Below, one piece after another: positions 12,823 to 25,042 of a stretch of 64,000 bases of DNA (position 1 is the first letter of the stretch; every line of letters starts with the position of its first letter). This DNA comes from Channallabes apus. Its lineage: Eukaryota; Chordata; Actinopteri; Siluriformes; Clariidae. The notes under the pieces are model-generated. The model had not been told where the DNA came from. It saw only the letters and a list, made by a program, of their open reading frames with translations, and searched no databases. The DNA lies in NCBI GenBank assembly GCA_030522415.1, contig CM060121.1, forward strand, positions 20,444,642 through 20,508,641, read 5' to 3'. Position numbers and translations under genes: made by a program.

Positions 12823-12867
12823 TTCACAGTTAAAGCCCAGACACCACACCTATAATTGACACTCATT

Positions 12868-12975
12868 CCCTATACCACTTATTATCCTGTATAGAAGGCT
12901 ATGGGCAAGGAGCTAATCCCAAAGTGGATGGGGTGCCAATCCATCACAGGGCACAAGTACACACATTCAAAAACT
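12868..12975 (-). repeat. SINE family B fragment
   Basis: GGTGCCAATCCATCACAGGG with a CACTTATTATCCTGTAT end matches the 3' part of family B on the minus strand; diverged. Confidence 0.6.
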
Positions 12976-13512
12976 ATTTCTTATCCTTGAGTAGACACTC
13001 AGGGCTAATTGTTTAAACAATCAATCTAAGAGAATAGGCCTGGTCAACAAGAACACCTGCCAGCCTGTTCCATTACTTTTGATCACTCAAAAAAGGCACA
13101 TGTTAAAAAAGTAAAAGATTTATTTAACACATCTAGATGTAAAGTAAGATGAAAGCTAAAAATCTGATCTATCATCTCACATTCATCTTTTAATGTCACC
13201 CCAAAAGTATTCAGTGTATAGGCAAAAGAGAAGGATTGACCTTGAAGTTTCTATACGTTTGAAGGTACAGTATTCTCTACACTATGTATTCCATTTGCCT
13301 TTTCCACAGAATTTACAGAAAGCTGCCCATCTTTACAGCTTCAAGGTCTGTGAGGGACAGCTTATTCGTTTGCCTCTCTGTATTGTCACTGCTGTATTTA
13401 ACAGTGCATATAAAAAAAGAAAACTATGACAATCCAGCAGATAGCAGCCTTGAGAGATTTCAAGCTTAAGGGTTTGGCTTTTATGTGAGTTTTTTGTCAG
13501 TGACTTGGTTGA
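12976..13512. other. No gene; possible DNA-transposon scrap
   Basis: 13070-13105 (CATTACTTTTGATCACTC, AAAAAAGGCACATG) recalls a Tc1-type terminal region, too short to classify. Overlapping frames at 13193-13530 on both strands show no family resemblance. Confidence 0.35.
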
Positions 13513-13960
13513 CTGAAAAATACTTTCCATTCAAACTGTATGTATAGGCCTACAAATTAGGACACAACCTACGTATATACCTATATATTCGATTCTGTAA
13601 TATACTATACTTGCACTTAAGTAGAGAGCTACAGTAAATGTACTGTAGCTACCTCAGACTCAGTTTACAATAGTGTTGTCATGATGTGATCAGTGAGATG
13701 AATGAAAAAAAACATCAAGAATCACGTTGAGTTACAGTATATGTTTTTGCTCTTTCTGCTGCTCCCAGCAAGGGGTCGCCACAGAGGAACATCCAACGCG
13801 CATAACAACTTGACACAGATTTTACGCCGGATTTATCCGGGCTTGGGACCGGCACTGTATCCAGTGGCTGAGGGGTTTGGGCACTGGCTGGGAATTGAAC
13901 CCGGGCCATCCACATGGCAGGCGTAACACCTACTGTACCACTGATCATTCATTAAATTAC
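13513..13960 (-). repeat. Inverted-repeat arm 1: SINE family C plus flank
   Basis: 13741-13960 is a minus-strand SINE C (CTGCTGCTCCCAGCAAGGGG, TTTTACGCCGGAT, GGGAATTGAACCC). Its 3' flank, 13513-13740, recurs as the reverse complement at 19931-20140. The homologous segment is 13513-13832. Confidence 0.85.
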
Positions 13961-13991
13961 AAATACAGCAAACATCATCCTTATTCTTATA

Positions 13992-13995
<4 letters not shown>

Positions 13996-14042
<47 letters not shown>
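13996..14042. repeat. (TA)n microsatellite
   Basis: Uninterrupted TA dinucleotide run of about 46 bp, preceded by ATACTG and followed by TACTGTAAATC. Confidence 0.95.
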
Positions 14043-14043
<1 letters not shown>

Positions 14044-14569
14044 TGTAAATCAAATATATATCACAATACCCATAAATAACAAGTGTTTAGTCAGTCCTCT
14101 TTGCTTAGTCCAATCAGTCTTGCTTTTCAGATATGGGTTTATTATGCTGCTTTTGAGAGACCTCTTGTGGTACGCGGGTTGAAGTTTAACATGCTGTTGT
14201 ACTGCGTAGACTAAGTGATTGTATTAAAATGATTGTATATAACAGAATGTTGCCAAAAGTTTAAGAAACTATACTGAAATAAATAAAACGAAATAATAAT
14301 TAAATTGGGAATTTCAACAGTAATAACCCAATAATAAATAAAGAAATAATAAATAGTTGTTATAGATTCCCCATTATATTTAACACATGTTCTTGTATTT
14401 TGATTCACATTTTGGTCTTGTTCCTGTTCCTCATTCTGTCATTGATTTGTACCTCACAGCTGTGCACATGTTTTGTGATATGGTAGTTGAGATGGCACGA
14501 AACCATTTTTTTTTAACAATACTAATAGAACTTTTGCAGTCATGTGATCCAGGATAAAAACATTCACAA
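14043..14569. other. No feature seen
   Basis: AT-rich non-coding sequence; no repeat family recognised. Confidence 0.35.
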
Positions 14570-14775
14570 TTGCAGGGCACACTCACTTGCACACTACGGG
14601 CAATTTGGGAATGTCAATTAGTCTAATTTGAATATTTTTGGATTGTGGGAGGAAACTGGAGTTCCCAGAGGAAACCTACCAAGCACGGGGAGAACAGGAA
14701 TCGAACCTGGCCGGGAATCAAACCCAGACCCTGGAGATGCAAGGTGACAGTGCTAACTAAGCTACCATGCCGCCA
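14570..14775 (-). repeat. SINE family B
   Basis: Minus-strand copy with GGGCAATTTGGGAATG, TTTTTGGATTGTGGGAGG, CAAGCACGGGGAGAA and a head region containing two degraded B-box-like GGTTTGATTCC words. Confidence 0.78.
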
Positions 14776-16052
14776 TGGGATAAGTTGTATCATTATTATA
14801 CAGTATTTTAAATTAGAATTGAATCACATTTTAAACAACATATCAACACAATTTACATTCTGTCATTACATGGGGTCAGCCTCTGCCCAGTTTAACACCC
14901 GCATGTACTGTACGTACTGCAAATCAGCAAATGTAATTGAGCATTTATTGTGAAAAAAAGTTTTATAAAACTGAAAACTTATTGTGAAAAAAAGTTTTAT
15001 AAAACTTTTTTTTATTCTTTTTTAAGATAATGTTACTTGAAATAAAATGGACACTACACAAGCACCAGCAGGGGACCAGAATTAACCTTGTCTCTCTACT
15101 GGATGGCTGATGACGACAAATCTCTTTTCTTATTGTCAGTGGGAAGCCGATAAATCTGTCTTCTGGGTTTTTGACCTTGTCTGTTGAGGCAGCCTCATGC
15201 ACAGCAACTGTCCAGCATTGCAATTTTCATAACTTGTATTTATGTCATTCAGCAAAAACCACAGACAGATTCCCTGTCAAAAGGGCGGCTGGTTTGTTTC
15301 TGGATCAGGTTTGATGTCACACACAAGAGGTCAAACTGAAATCTTAAGAATTATTAGACATTGATACTCACCTGTCAGTTTTTTTTTCTTTAAAGCTGAA
15401 TTAAAGAAAAAAATATTTAATGGATGCATTTCATAAAAATGGGAATGAGTACTGGCAAATACTGTATAATAAATGTAAAAAGTATAAATCATTATACTCT
15501 GTAGATCAAAAAAATTTAACAAAAATGTGCTTATAAATTATATGATAGTCTTAGAAGATAAATATATAATAATACATATGCATTAACAACATCTTTAGTA
15601 GGGGGTAATTTAGGAGTCATTTTCACTGGATTGGAGAGAATACAGGAGAGGAAAAATTCTTGCAATTTGAGAAATTTGAGTGTCCATTATGCTTGGTAAG
15701 TAAAACATTACATTCTCAACTCAAAAGGAAAAAATAATAACATTCCATCCTCTTACAAGTAGTGGAACAGCAATAGGGAATAATCATTGGCCTTTTATTA
15801 AGAATTTTGTCCTTTACTTACGGTACAGTACACTTCTTCTCAGTAGCTTTGGAGCATTTCATACAAACAGCACCACATAATGGGCAACATACAAAAGCTC
15901 ATATTTTGACCAAATGACCAAAAAAATTTTTTGATTAATAACTAATATTTTTTTTAAACTATTTTAGTAACAGAAGGTTTGTCCAAGTAAGTGCAGATAC
16001 TATGAGTGCAGATATTATACCTCCAGGGTGGAGAGTATCCGTCGCCTGGTGT
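14776..16052. other. No gene; short palindromic tandem duplication
   Basis: AT-rich sequence. About 14946-15007 contains two copies of TATTGTGAAAAAAAG followed by the palindrome AGTTTTATAAAACT. Nothing else recognised. Confidence 0.5.
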
Positions 16053-16330
16053 GTTATGGTGGCACGGTGTCTGTGGGCATAGAGGATGCATGTTCTCCAT
16101 GTGCTTGGTGGGTTTCCTTTGAGTAATTTAATTTCCTGTCTCAGTCCAAAGACATGCAGGCTAGGCTAATAGGCGTTCCCAAATTGCCCATAGTATGTGT
16201 TTGTGTCAACCTGACCCCTTACGTAACTGCCACAGAAACGAGGGATATATCTCCAGGGTGGGTTGCCCGATGTGCCGAATGGTATGTGGACAGCCTAAAA
16301 AACACAAAAGTACCAAAATAATGTGCTATA
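16053..16330 (+). repeat. SINE family B variant with alternative tail
   Basis: A family B head and core (GGTGGCACGGTG, CCAAAGACATGCAGG, GTTCCCAAATTGCCC) is followed not by the usual tail but by GTAACTGCCACAGAAACG and ATATCTCCAGGGTGGG, which recurs in the copy at 21215-21500. Confidence 0.65.
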
Positions 16331-16334
16331 TTTG

Positions 16335-16505
16335 GGCATTGGTGGCTCAGTGGTAGGTTTCTCATCTGACATATGGAAGGCCTGGGTTTAGTTTCACCCA
16401 GTCTAAGATAAAAAAGAAGGGGCGTGAAACCAGCATAAAACCTGTGTCAAAGTTGCGTCGACCCTTAAGATGGTATCAGCTGAAAGACTAACTAAACTAA
16501 ACCAG
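16335..16505 (+). repeat. SINE family C, diverged
   Basis: GGTGGCTCAGTGGTAGG head, CCTGGGTTTAGTTTC as a degraded B-box, AAAACCTGTGTCAA and CAGCTGAAAGACTAAC tail. Confidence 0.7.
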
Positions 16506-16559
16506 AATAATTTGTTATACAGTATATGGTATAATACACATATTAAATGTTAACTCTCA

Positions 16560-17450
16560 CAACTAAAATGATTCTATTACTTTTTCAACTTCAGACTGAA
16601 GTTGCAGACTCCAGACTGCCCTCCAGGGTGCTCAGGAACTTTTACTCCTGCACCATAGAGAGCATCCTGATGGGAAACTTGACCTGGTTCGGGAACAGCA
16701 CCAGGCAGGACAGACGAGCTCCCTGACCTGCACTCAATCTACAGCAAACAGTGCTGGACCCAGGCCAGGAAAATCGTGAGGGACCTCAGTCACCCCAACA
16801 ACAGACTGTTTTCTCTGTTGCGGTCAGGAAAGCGATTTCGCTTCCTGAAGGCCAACACATAGAGACTGAGGAGGAGCTTCTTCCCACAGGCGACAAGGTC
16901 TCTCAACCAAAACATCACACAGAACTAAAAACATCCTTTTGCACACTGCACTTTATGGACATTTATGGACATTTCTCACACCTGAAACATTTGTACTAAA
17001 AATGTGTACACTCATGCACATTTGCACTCACCCTGGACATTTCTGGACATTTATACTTCATTTCATTTTGCACACTTTATTTTGCACACTTCTAGTTATT
17101 TTATTTCTGGATGCTTTCTGGACATTTATATCCATTTCAATTTGCACCATTTTGCACATTTTCCATTTTGCATATAGTCATTACTGTGTATATTTTGTAT
17201 TATAGTTATTTTTTTCATATTTTTCTATGTCCCATATTCTCTATTTTATGTCCTGTTCTTCTTATCTGCAGTTTTTTATATCTTAGAAAGGTCTATATAT
17301 TTGATAATTTCATTTATTTATTTCCATTTATTAATTTATTTCTATTTCTATTGATAATTTAGATTTTAAAGGTCACAAGCATTTCACTGCATATCGTACT
17401 GTGTATGACTGTGTATGTGACGAATAAAATTTGAATTTGAAATTTGATTT
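16560..17450 (+). pseudogene. L2-like LINE, 3' end of reverse transcriptase ORF
   Basis: Broken frames encode LRNFYSCTIESILMGNLTW, then KIVRDLSHPNNRLFSLL and LRRSFFPQ, the C-terminal signature of CR1/L2-clade LINE ORF2. A stop interrupts the frame near 16860 and a gap follows the first segment. A low-complexity 3' UTR (CACTTTGGACATTT-like words) ends in GAATAAAATTTGAATTTG, a short-repeat tail as in L2 elements. 5'-truncated and inactive. Confidence 0.82.
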
Positions 17451-17587
17451 GACCTTATTTACAGTTTCATTCCTGCCTGTATTTACAATCATCATACACG
17501 TGTACATAGAAACATTATATATTCGGATTACTTGACACCATTTTTACCTTATTACTGCACCTTAAATTTGAAACTTTTATATACAGT

Positions 17588-17988
17588 ACAGTACAAAAGT
17601 TTTAGATTACTTGCAAATTTCTTAGTTTTTTTTCTACATTCTACAACAATACTGGGAATTTCAAAACTATAAAATAACACATATGGAATTAGGTAATTAC
17701 GTAACAACAACAAAAACAACAGTTAGTTGCTATTTGAAGACACAGAGGTCAGCCTTACTGTAATAGTTCTTGCAAGAACAGTATTGTCAAGTGCATTTGC
17801 AAAATCCGTCAAGCACCATAATGAAACTGGCTCTTATGAAGGCCGTCCCAGGAGGGCGAGACCAAAACCTACCTCTGCTGCAGACGAGAAGTTCATTTAG
17901 AGTTATCAGCCTGAAAAATGACCAATTAACAGCACCTCAGATTAGAGGCGTTATGAAGTCTTTACAGAGCAGAAGTACTGTAGCAGAC
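17588..17988 (+). pseudogene. Tc1-like transposon relic, left part
   Basis: It carries a terminal-type sequence (CAGTACAAAAGTTTTAGATT) and a decayed frame with MKLALMKAVPGG, RSSFRVISLKNDQLTAPQIR, matching the paired-like helix-turn-helix of Tc1 transposases. It is interrupted at 17988 by a hAT element and resumes at 19469. Confidence 0.8.
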
Positions 17989-18722
17989 CAGAGGTGTCAA
18001 GTAACGAAGTACAAATACTTCGTTACCTTACTTAAGTAGAAATTTTAGGCATTTGTACTTTACTGGAGTAATTATTTTTCAGCTGACTTTTTACTTCTAC
18101 TCCTTACATTTTCACGCAATTATCTGTATTTTCTACTCCTTACATTTTAAAAATAGCCTTGTTACTCCTATTTTATTTCAGCTTGTCATTCAAAAAACAA
18201 GCAAAAATAAAACATCCGGATAAATCATGCCGTCTGGATGGAGCGAATTTGATTGTGGTTGGATGATGTAATGTTTGCATGTAGTTCTGTTCCAAGTTTT
18301 CTGTAAGGACATTGAGCGGGACGAGGTAACTAAGCGTGTGTAATCTGTCACTGGGCATGCGCATAAGAGAACAAAAAAGTAAACGACACATTCGCTAACA
18401 ACTCCGTTTGTCTATGTGATCTTTATTTTCTACTATACCGAAGGATATTACAGATGAGAAGTATAAACATACCATTCCGACACCCTGTTGGTTGGTACGC
18501 GATCCATCGCACCTGCACATGACGTTACGTCACACACTCCAGCAAGTACGTTTGAATAAATTAGCATTTTCGGTTGATAAGGTTGTGATAAGTAGACGAA
18601 GCTGTCCGTGATAGAGACTCAAGATTCGAGCGAAATGTCACAACCAAGCACCAGCGAGGAAGGTAACAGCACCAGACAGAATGATATATACTGTATACAC
18701 ACACAAACACAAATATGTGTGT

Positions 18723-18789
<67 letters not shown>

Positions 18790-19468
18790 TTTTTTCCTCT
18801 CTCTCTTTTTTTTTTTGTAAATATACATATAATGTTTATTGTAGACAACCATACAAGGGTAATTGTTACTAAGCCTGCCCTGGGTACACTAATTTTCTTG
18901 TATGTTGCCCTCACAGATTCCTGCAGCTAAGCTTGGATGTACATTTACATTCCAATAAAGGTTACTGATGTCATGCCTCTGAAGTTTGACTTTTTGCACC
19001 ATTAAAATACTTATAGGCAACTAGTTATTATAGTAGTAACTATAGTAGTTATTATAGTAGACAACTAGTAGTATAGAACACATATATGGTTCTTTAATGT
19101 TTTTGCATTGTCCTAAAATGCATTATTTTTCAATTGCCATATACAGTATCCCAAATCACTATGGCCGTTAAAAAATACAACAAAAAAACAACACATTTTT
19201 CTTTTCTTTTTTTTTTATGAGGTGTTAGTGTACAGTAGTATATAGGCCCGTGGCACAGCCTAAGCTTTTATCCTTAATGTTTTTTTTCCCCCTCACGTTA
19301 CTTTTACTTTTATACTTTAAGTAGTTTTGAAACCAGTACTTTTACACTTTTACTTGAGTAAAAAGCTTGAGTTGTTAAAAAAAAAACAAAAAAAAGCTTG
19401 AGTCTTTTTAAACCCTAGTATCTATACTTCTACTCAAGTAATGAATGTGAATACTTTTGACACCACTG
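17989..19468 (+). mobile_element. Non-autonomous hAT element with 8-bp TSD
   Basis: Terminal inverted repeats CAGAGGTGTCAA and TTGACACCACTG are flanked by the exact 8-bp duplication TAGCAGAC (17981-17988, 19469-19476), the hAT signature. The 1480-bp interior has a short MSQPSTSEEGN leader frame near 18635, probably a remnant of a first transposase exon, a (TA)n run with a T tract (about 18727-18796), and no catalytic domain. Confidence 0.88.
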
Positions 19469-19570
19469 TAGCAGACACATCTCAATATCAACTGTTCGAA
19501 GAAGATTAATACATTTTTGGACGCCTTCAGCATTCCTTTACAATGTAGAAAGAAATAAAATCAGGATCGA
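19469..19570 (+). pseudogene. Tc1-like transposon relic, right part
   Basis: TAGCAGACACATCTCAATAT and CAACTGTTCGAAGAAGATTA continue the frame broken by the hAT insertion. The terminus is near TTTACAATGTAGAAAGAAAT, complementary in sense to the left end. Confidence 0.7.
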
Positions 19571-19695
19571 TCATGGTAGTGTATATATAACCTTTAACCT
19601 TTTCTTCACTGCAATTGTTGCTGGTTGTTTACATGTTGTACAATATGTGAACTGGCTGATGTAATGATACATTTTCCCTTAGGGATTAATGAAGT

Positions 19696-20140
<445 letters not shown>

Positions 20141-20218
<78 letters not shown>
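20141..20218. repeat. (CTAT)n microsatellite, downstream block
   Basis: About 19 tetranucleotide units ending roughly 440 bp before the baiap2l1 ATG; probably the same array as the upstream block, split by the inserted segment. Confidence 0.95.
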
Positions 20219-20219
20219 A

Positions 20220-20660
20220 CCAGGCGTTACTGCTCAGAGCGGTGCTTGCAGTTCGGCTGTGCACCACCAGAGGGCCAGGTTTCATCACTGTCAAGTCCCA
20301 AATGCAGCCTGACGTCAGGACGCTCTACCTAGCCTTACCTATGTTGACTCCACCCCCTCCTCCTCCACCCCTCCTCCCCCTCCTCACTCACACATGCTCG
20401 AGTTTGACAGCACGGCTTTGAAAGTGAACCGGAAACGGCCGGTCGTTTCTCCTTGTTCGTCGTATGTCTGTTTTTTTTTTCTTCTTTTCATAAGAGTGTG
20501 GTATGTGGGGAAATAGACTAGATATGAGCACCAGTCTGTAAACGAGGTTTTATTTTGTTTGTTTGTTTGTTTGTTTTTGGGCGTCGTTTCAATACTAGGT
20601 TAGAAAAGTTTGTATTTTTTTGTGTGTTGTTGCACGCGCGAAGTGCCGAAGAAGCGAAAT
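20220..20660 (+). promoter_or_regulatory. baiap2l1: baiap2l1 promoter and 5' UTR region
   Basis: This stretch precedes the start codon and becomes CpG-rich from about 20400. It contains CCACCAGAGGGC (20264-20275), close to the CTCF core consensus; TGACGTCA (20310-20317), a perfect palindromic CRE; and a CT-rich tract at about 20349-20388. No convincing TATA box is visible, which suits a CpG-type promoter. (GTTT)n lies at about 20548-20575. The transcription start and any non-coding 5' exon cannot be fixed from sequence alone. Confidence 0.6.
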
Positions 20661-20711
20661 ATGTCGCGAGACCCTGACGAGGTGAATAAACTGACTGAGA
20701 GCACGTACAAG
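20661..20711 (+). CDS. baiap2l1: baiap2l1 exon 1 (start codon)
   Basis: This exon encodes residues 1-17, the start of the first IMD helix. The ATG has A at -3, and an in-frame TAG at 20601 closes the frame upstream, so this is the natural start. The donor is GTAAGC at 20712, phase 0. The exon sits in CpG-rich sequence. Reading through into the intron gives only a short non-conserved extension. Confidence 0.93.
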
Positions 20712-21214
20712 GTAAGCGCGCGCGGGAGTCTCCTCTCCTCACTGGTTAATCTTACAGGGAGTGTAGTAGAGGAATACAGTAGTATATCCTGATCCACTCA
20801 GTCTCATTTATGCATTTACTGGCCGCTTACCGAGCATATGTAGGTCGTTGTGGAATTCCAGGACATTGTAGTGATTTGGAGGTGATCATAAAATCCTTAT
20901 TTAGAACACAGAAGGAATGTAAGTTAAACATTTGTTGGTTTATCTGCCCTTGTGTCATTACTTTAGTACTTTGCTCAGAACTATGATTAACCATGTCTTC
21001 AACTGTGGCACACCTTAATATGCAATAACCAAGAAGGAATGACATAAGGGTCAAAGCTCACCTGGACCTCAACAGCATGCCCTTAAAAAAAACTCATGTA
21101 GTATTATGATTCCTCTAAAAATGTTGCCATCATCATGTGAGAGGCATATATTTTCCAGGTTGACGTGTGTATACTTTCTTTTTTTGACCCCTCTGTATAA
21201 ATGGCAGCACGTGT

Positions 21215-21500
21215 ATATATGGCTTAGTGGTTATCGCTGTGGCCTCACACCTCCAGCGTCATGGTCCGATTCCCGCCTCCGGTCTGTATGCCTGAAATTT
21301 GCCTGTTCTCACCATTCTTGGTGGGTTTCCTCCAAGTACACCTGTTTCCTCCCACAGTCCAAAGACAGGAAGATTAGCATAACTAATTGTATGAATGACG
21401 TTCGGGCGTTAAGCTGGCAACCCAACCCATTAAGTAACTGCCAAAGACATGACGAATATATCTCCAGGTTGGGGAGTATCTTTCGCCTGGTATGCCAGAT
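21215..21500 (+). repeat. SINE family B variant with alternative tail
   Basis: GGCTTAGTGGTTATCGCTGT head, GGTCCGATTCCC B-box, CCTCCCACAGTCCAAAGAC core, then GTAACTGCCAAAGACATGAC and ATATCTCCAGGTTGGG instead of the standard tail. Confidence 0.7.
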
Positions 21501-21554
21501 GCACGTGGACAGACCGATATATACACTTTAACCACAAAAGCCTACTTTCCACAC

Positions 21555-22680
21555 CATCCAGAACTGGCAAAGAACAAATGTAGTACCTTTAGATTATGAG
21601 TCTTACTTTGGCAGTAGAATATCAAATTTTTTATATGAAGTTCCCAGACTTTACAGAAATGGAAATCATGTATTTATTTATGTATGTATGTGTGTATGTG
21701 TGTGTGTGTGTATCTGAATATAGCTGAATCTGGACTTGCAGTAACTTACAGTCTTACAGAAACTGCTTTTGCACCTGCCTTTATTAAAGTCCCACAGGTA
21801 TTTGCTGTTGAAAGACAAAAGGAGCACATCTTTTACATATCTAGTTGTATTCAAGTCAGAAAATAAAATGTATAATAACTGGTGAGTGATCAGCGAGTTT
21901 AGTCTAAAACCGATTAGCGACTTAATGTGGAAATACAGATATCTATCTATCTATCTAAATACTATATATGTGTGTGATACAGATCGATCGATCTATATAT
22001 ACACTGTACTGTATATGTGTGCGTGTGTGTGTGTGCCTGCGCGTATAGATACATAGATCTGTATTTGTTTGTCCACATTGACATTTCCAAGTCTGGAAAC
22101 ATTACAGGTGCAAGCATGAAAGTTATGTAAATTAGTTATTCTACTGCTAAAATAAGACTCATTTTATAAACGTACAACATTTGTCCTTTCCCAGTTCTGT
22201 ATGGAAGTATGGAAATGATAAGAGTGAATAAGTTTGTTTGTCCGAGTGAAGACTCAAGATACTAAGCTTCTGAGCTCATCCTTCCACAGTTGTGGAAAGT
22301 CTGTCAACATAAAATTTAAATAGTACAAAGTCCATGTAAATATTAATAAACTATTAATCATTTAAATAAAAATCCATGTCAGAAACATTATGGATAGTCT
22401 GTTATCAAAGCAGGACTGAACATACTAAGTTTCCAAAGTCATCTATCCACAGTTTTGGAAGGTCTGGAAACAGATTTTTAAAGGAACTCTGATCTAAAAC
22501 GGGAATGGAAATTACAGAAAGGTTTTGGAGTATGTTGTGGTCAAAATAAGAGTTTGCTATAGGCTAAATATAAATCCGTTCTGGAAAGTCAGGAAACACA
22601 TGAACTTTAAAGGTCTTTAAAATTAAATACGTATAGGAAAAAAACTACTTTTCTGGAAAAGTGATGGATATTGTGCTGCC
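21555..22680. repeat. Diverged local direct and inverted repeats
   Basis: A motif like GGAAAGTCTGGAAACAT recurs at about 22090, 22310, 22455 and 22585 with neighbouring similarity (ATACTAAG, CATCCTTCCACAGTTGTGG). 21555-21665 is similar to the reverse complement of about 22085-22205. Confidence 0.6.
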
Positions 22681-24159
22681 TTTAGTAAGTTTTTCTTCAG
22701 ACATACCCTTATTTTGGTTGTTCCCTGTCCTGTTGTTTTTGACAATCCAGTTAATGATTTGCTGAGGAAAGCTGAACAGAAAATGTATAATCATGGAACC
22801 ACAATCCGAAGGGAAACAGTATATTTATATAGAGTGAATGCTATACAAGCTTGCTACAGTATCTACTCAACATACAGTACAGACGGTGAAAAGAAATGTC
22901 TCCCGTCTTATCAGTATACAAACAAGCAGGACCAAAATATCGACTCCTGTTTCCGTCTGCCATCGCCCTGACCTTACTGCTGGCACAAACTTTAAAAATG
23001 TTTTCTTAGGGGGAGGTGACAGTTTTACAAGGTCTTGCTTCCACACCCTGCCCATGAGTATGTCATAGCCATTCTCAGACAGCTGTGTAACTGTTACTCC
23101 ATTTCCACGAAGTAGGTTGATACCTGGTAGGGTGTTGTCAGCAATTATATGGCCGTTTACATGAATAAGTAGCTAGAAACCACATGATGGTTTAAATGAT
23201 GCATTTTTATTCCCTTTAACTCCATGTGGATGGAAGATCAAGTTCTCTTATATAAATAATTGTTTATTATTCCATCCATATGCACATTTAAAGTTCATCA
23301 GTATAATGTTGTTTGCCGCACAGGATGCACTGTACACAATTTAGTTTTAATTGTGTACATTGTTTTAGCTTACACTATATGTTTCAATCAGCCTTGCCTC
23401 ACTGAATGCACTTGCAACCTCTCTGATCATGCTGTACGTTTGAGCAACCAGGCGCACTCCGTGTGCACACTGTGCATTTAATAGAGTCCCAAACGTGGTA
23501 GTTCATGGACATTTCCTGTTTTACTCAGTAAGGTGAAATTTTACATGCCAGAAATCAATTTCCTCGTATGGGAGCCAGATCGTTGGCAGTTTGAGTGATT
23601 GATCAGGCACCAGATCCCAGCTTAAACTGCACTTCAAAATACAACTGATCAAGCTTAAATTCGAATTGATTATACAGTAAATCAAATGTGACTGGTTTGG
23701 GGCGAAAATCGGCCAAATCTGTATAGCTTCTGCCCAGTCTTTGGACAAGTAGAATATATTACATCCTCGGGGTACATTAGAAAAATGACCAAAGATAATA
23801 CAAAACGTTTGCATTCGCAATGTTACATTTTAGAGATTGTTATGGGCTCTATTGAAGATTTTGTAATATACATTTGAGTTGACTAGAGTTCACAATGGTT
23901 TCTGCAGATCGTTAATGGTTGTGTTCTGTCTGAAGCTCCTAACAAGGGATCTATGCATGTATGCATATGGTTCTGCATGGAACCGTTTCTTCAGAGGGCA
24001 AATTAAGGAAGCCTTTAGATGGACACTGTTCTGAAGATAGAAGTCTTATAGTATTCTTGCAATTTCTTTAAACTCTGTATAGATCTTTAAGAAATAGAGA
24101 TTTTGACAATTTGTACCACAAGCATATTTTATACCTGAGCCATAAACTGTATAAAAAAT

Positions 24160-24500
24160 AGGAGAAAATTTATTATTGGTGTGCAGTACTTACAGTACTG
24201 GCTTTATAGAAATTGGTTAATTACTTTTTAATTAATTAATTAAATTTACTACTTTTCCTACATGACACCATGACATGACACCACCATACTTACAGTATAA
24301 GCCCTTGATCCAAATTTGACTGTTTGTAAAGTAGTACAGACTTATCATATCATACAGGCTTTCCATTTAATCTTAATTGAGGATTTGATCATTGTTTACA
24401 AACAATATGCTAGAGCATGTAGGTTTAGTGTCAGTGTAGGGGAAGAAGCATGGCGATGCATTTGTGTACATTTTACAAGTACTTGTATTTGTTTGGCTCT
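24160..24500 (+). repeat. Direct duplication, copy 1
   Basis: Shares CTTATCATATCATACAGG, CAATATGCTAGAGCATG and GGTTTAGTGTCAGTG with copy 2 at 26895-27185 in the same order and orientation. Confidence 0.8.
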
Positions 24501-25042
24501 TTTTAGATGTAAATTTTTTTATTGGACTTGGTTAAAACTTTTATATTTGTAAGTGTTCTCTGGTCAAGTACAGTATGGCACAGTCTGAGTGTTGAAAGTT
24601 GATTGAGCACGTTCTCAGCACTAGGAGGATGTGCTGTTCACTAGTTCATTGAGTCATGAATAATTCTCCTTTTTCACTGTGCTGTCTATAGACTCGGTTA
24701 TGGATTTATAAGCTTCTATTGTAATATTCTAATATATTGTAATATTCTAATATAATATGAAATTGTCATATCGTAATATAATATATGAAACTATGTGTTT
24801 TGCTTTATATTAATGAAATTCCCAACAAGTATTGTCATTTATATTTCATAAATTTACTTAACTGCTAGAGAACTCCCTGACTAGTGTGTAACATCACTGC
24901 AGACATGCACAAGCAATTATTCATGATTACCATCTTTTTATGTACTGACAGTTTTTGAATGTTGTGTGTATATTTTTTCTCTTGTAGAAGTGAGTTTTAA
25001 GTCTTAATTTAGAAATAGGCCCTAATTAAACTGAGAACTGTA

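Noticed and set aside
18608..18930. Several overlapping open frames on both strands with IYIYIY and KKKK or FFFF runs
   Set aside because: They are translations of (TA)n and poly-T inside a hAT element, not genes.
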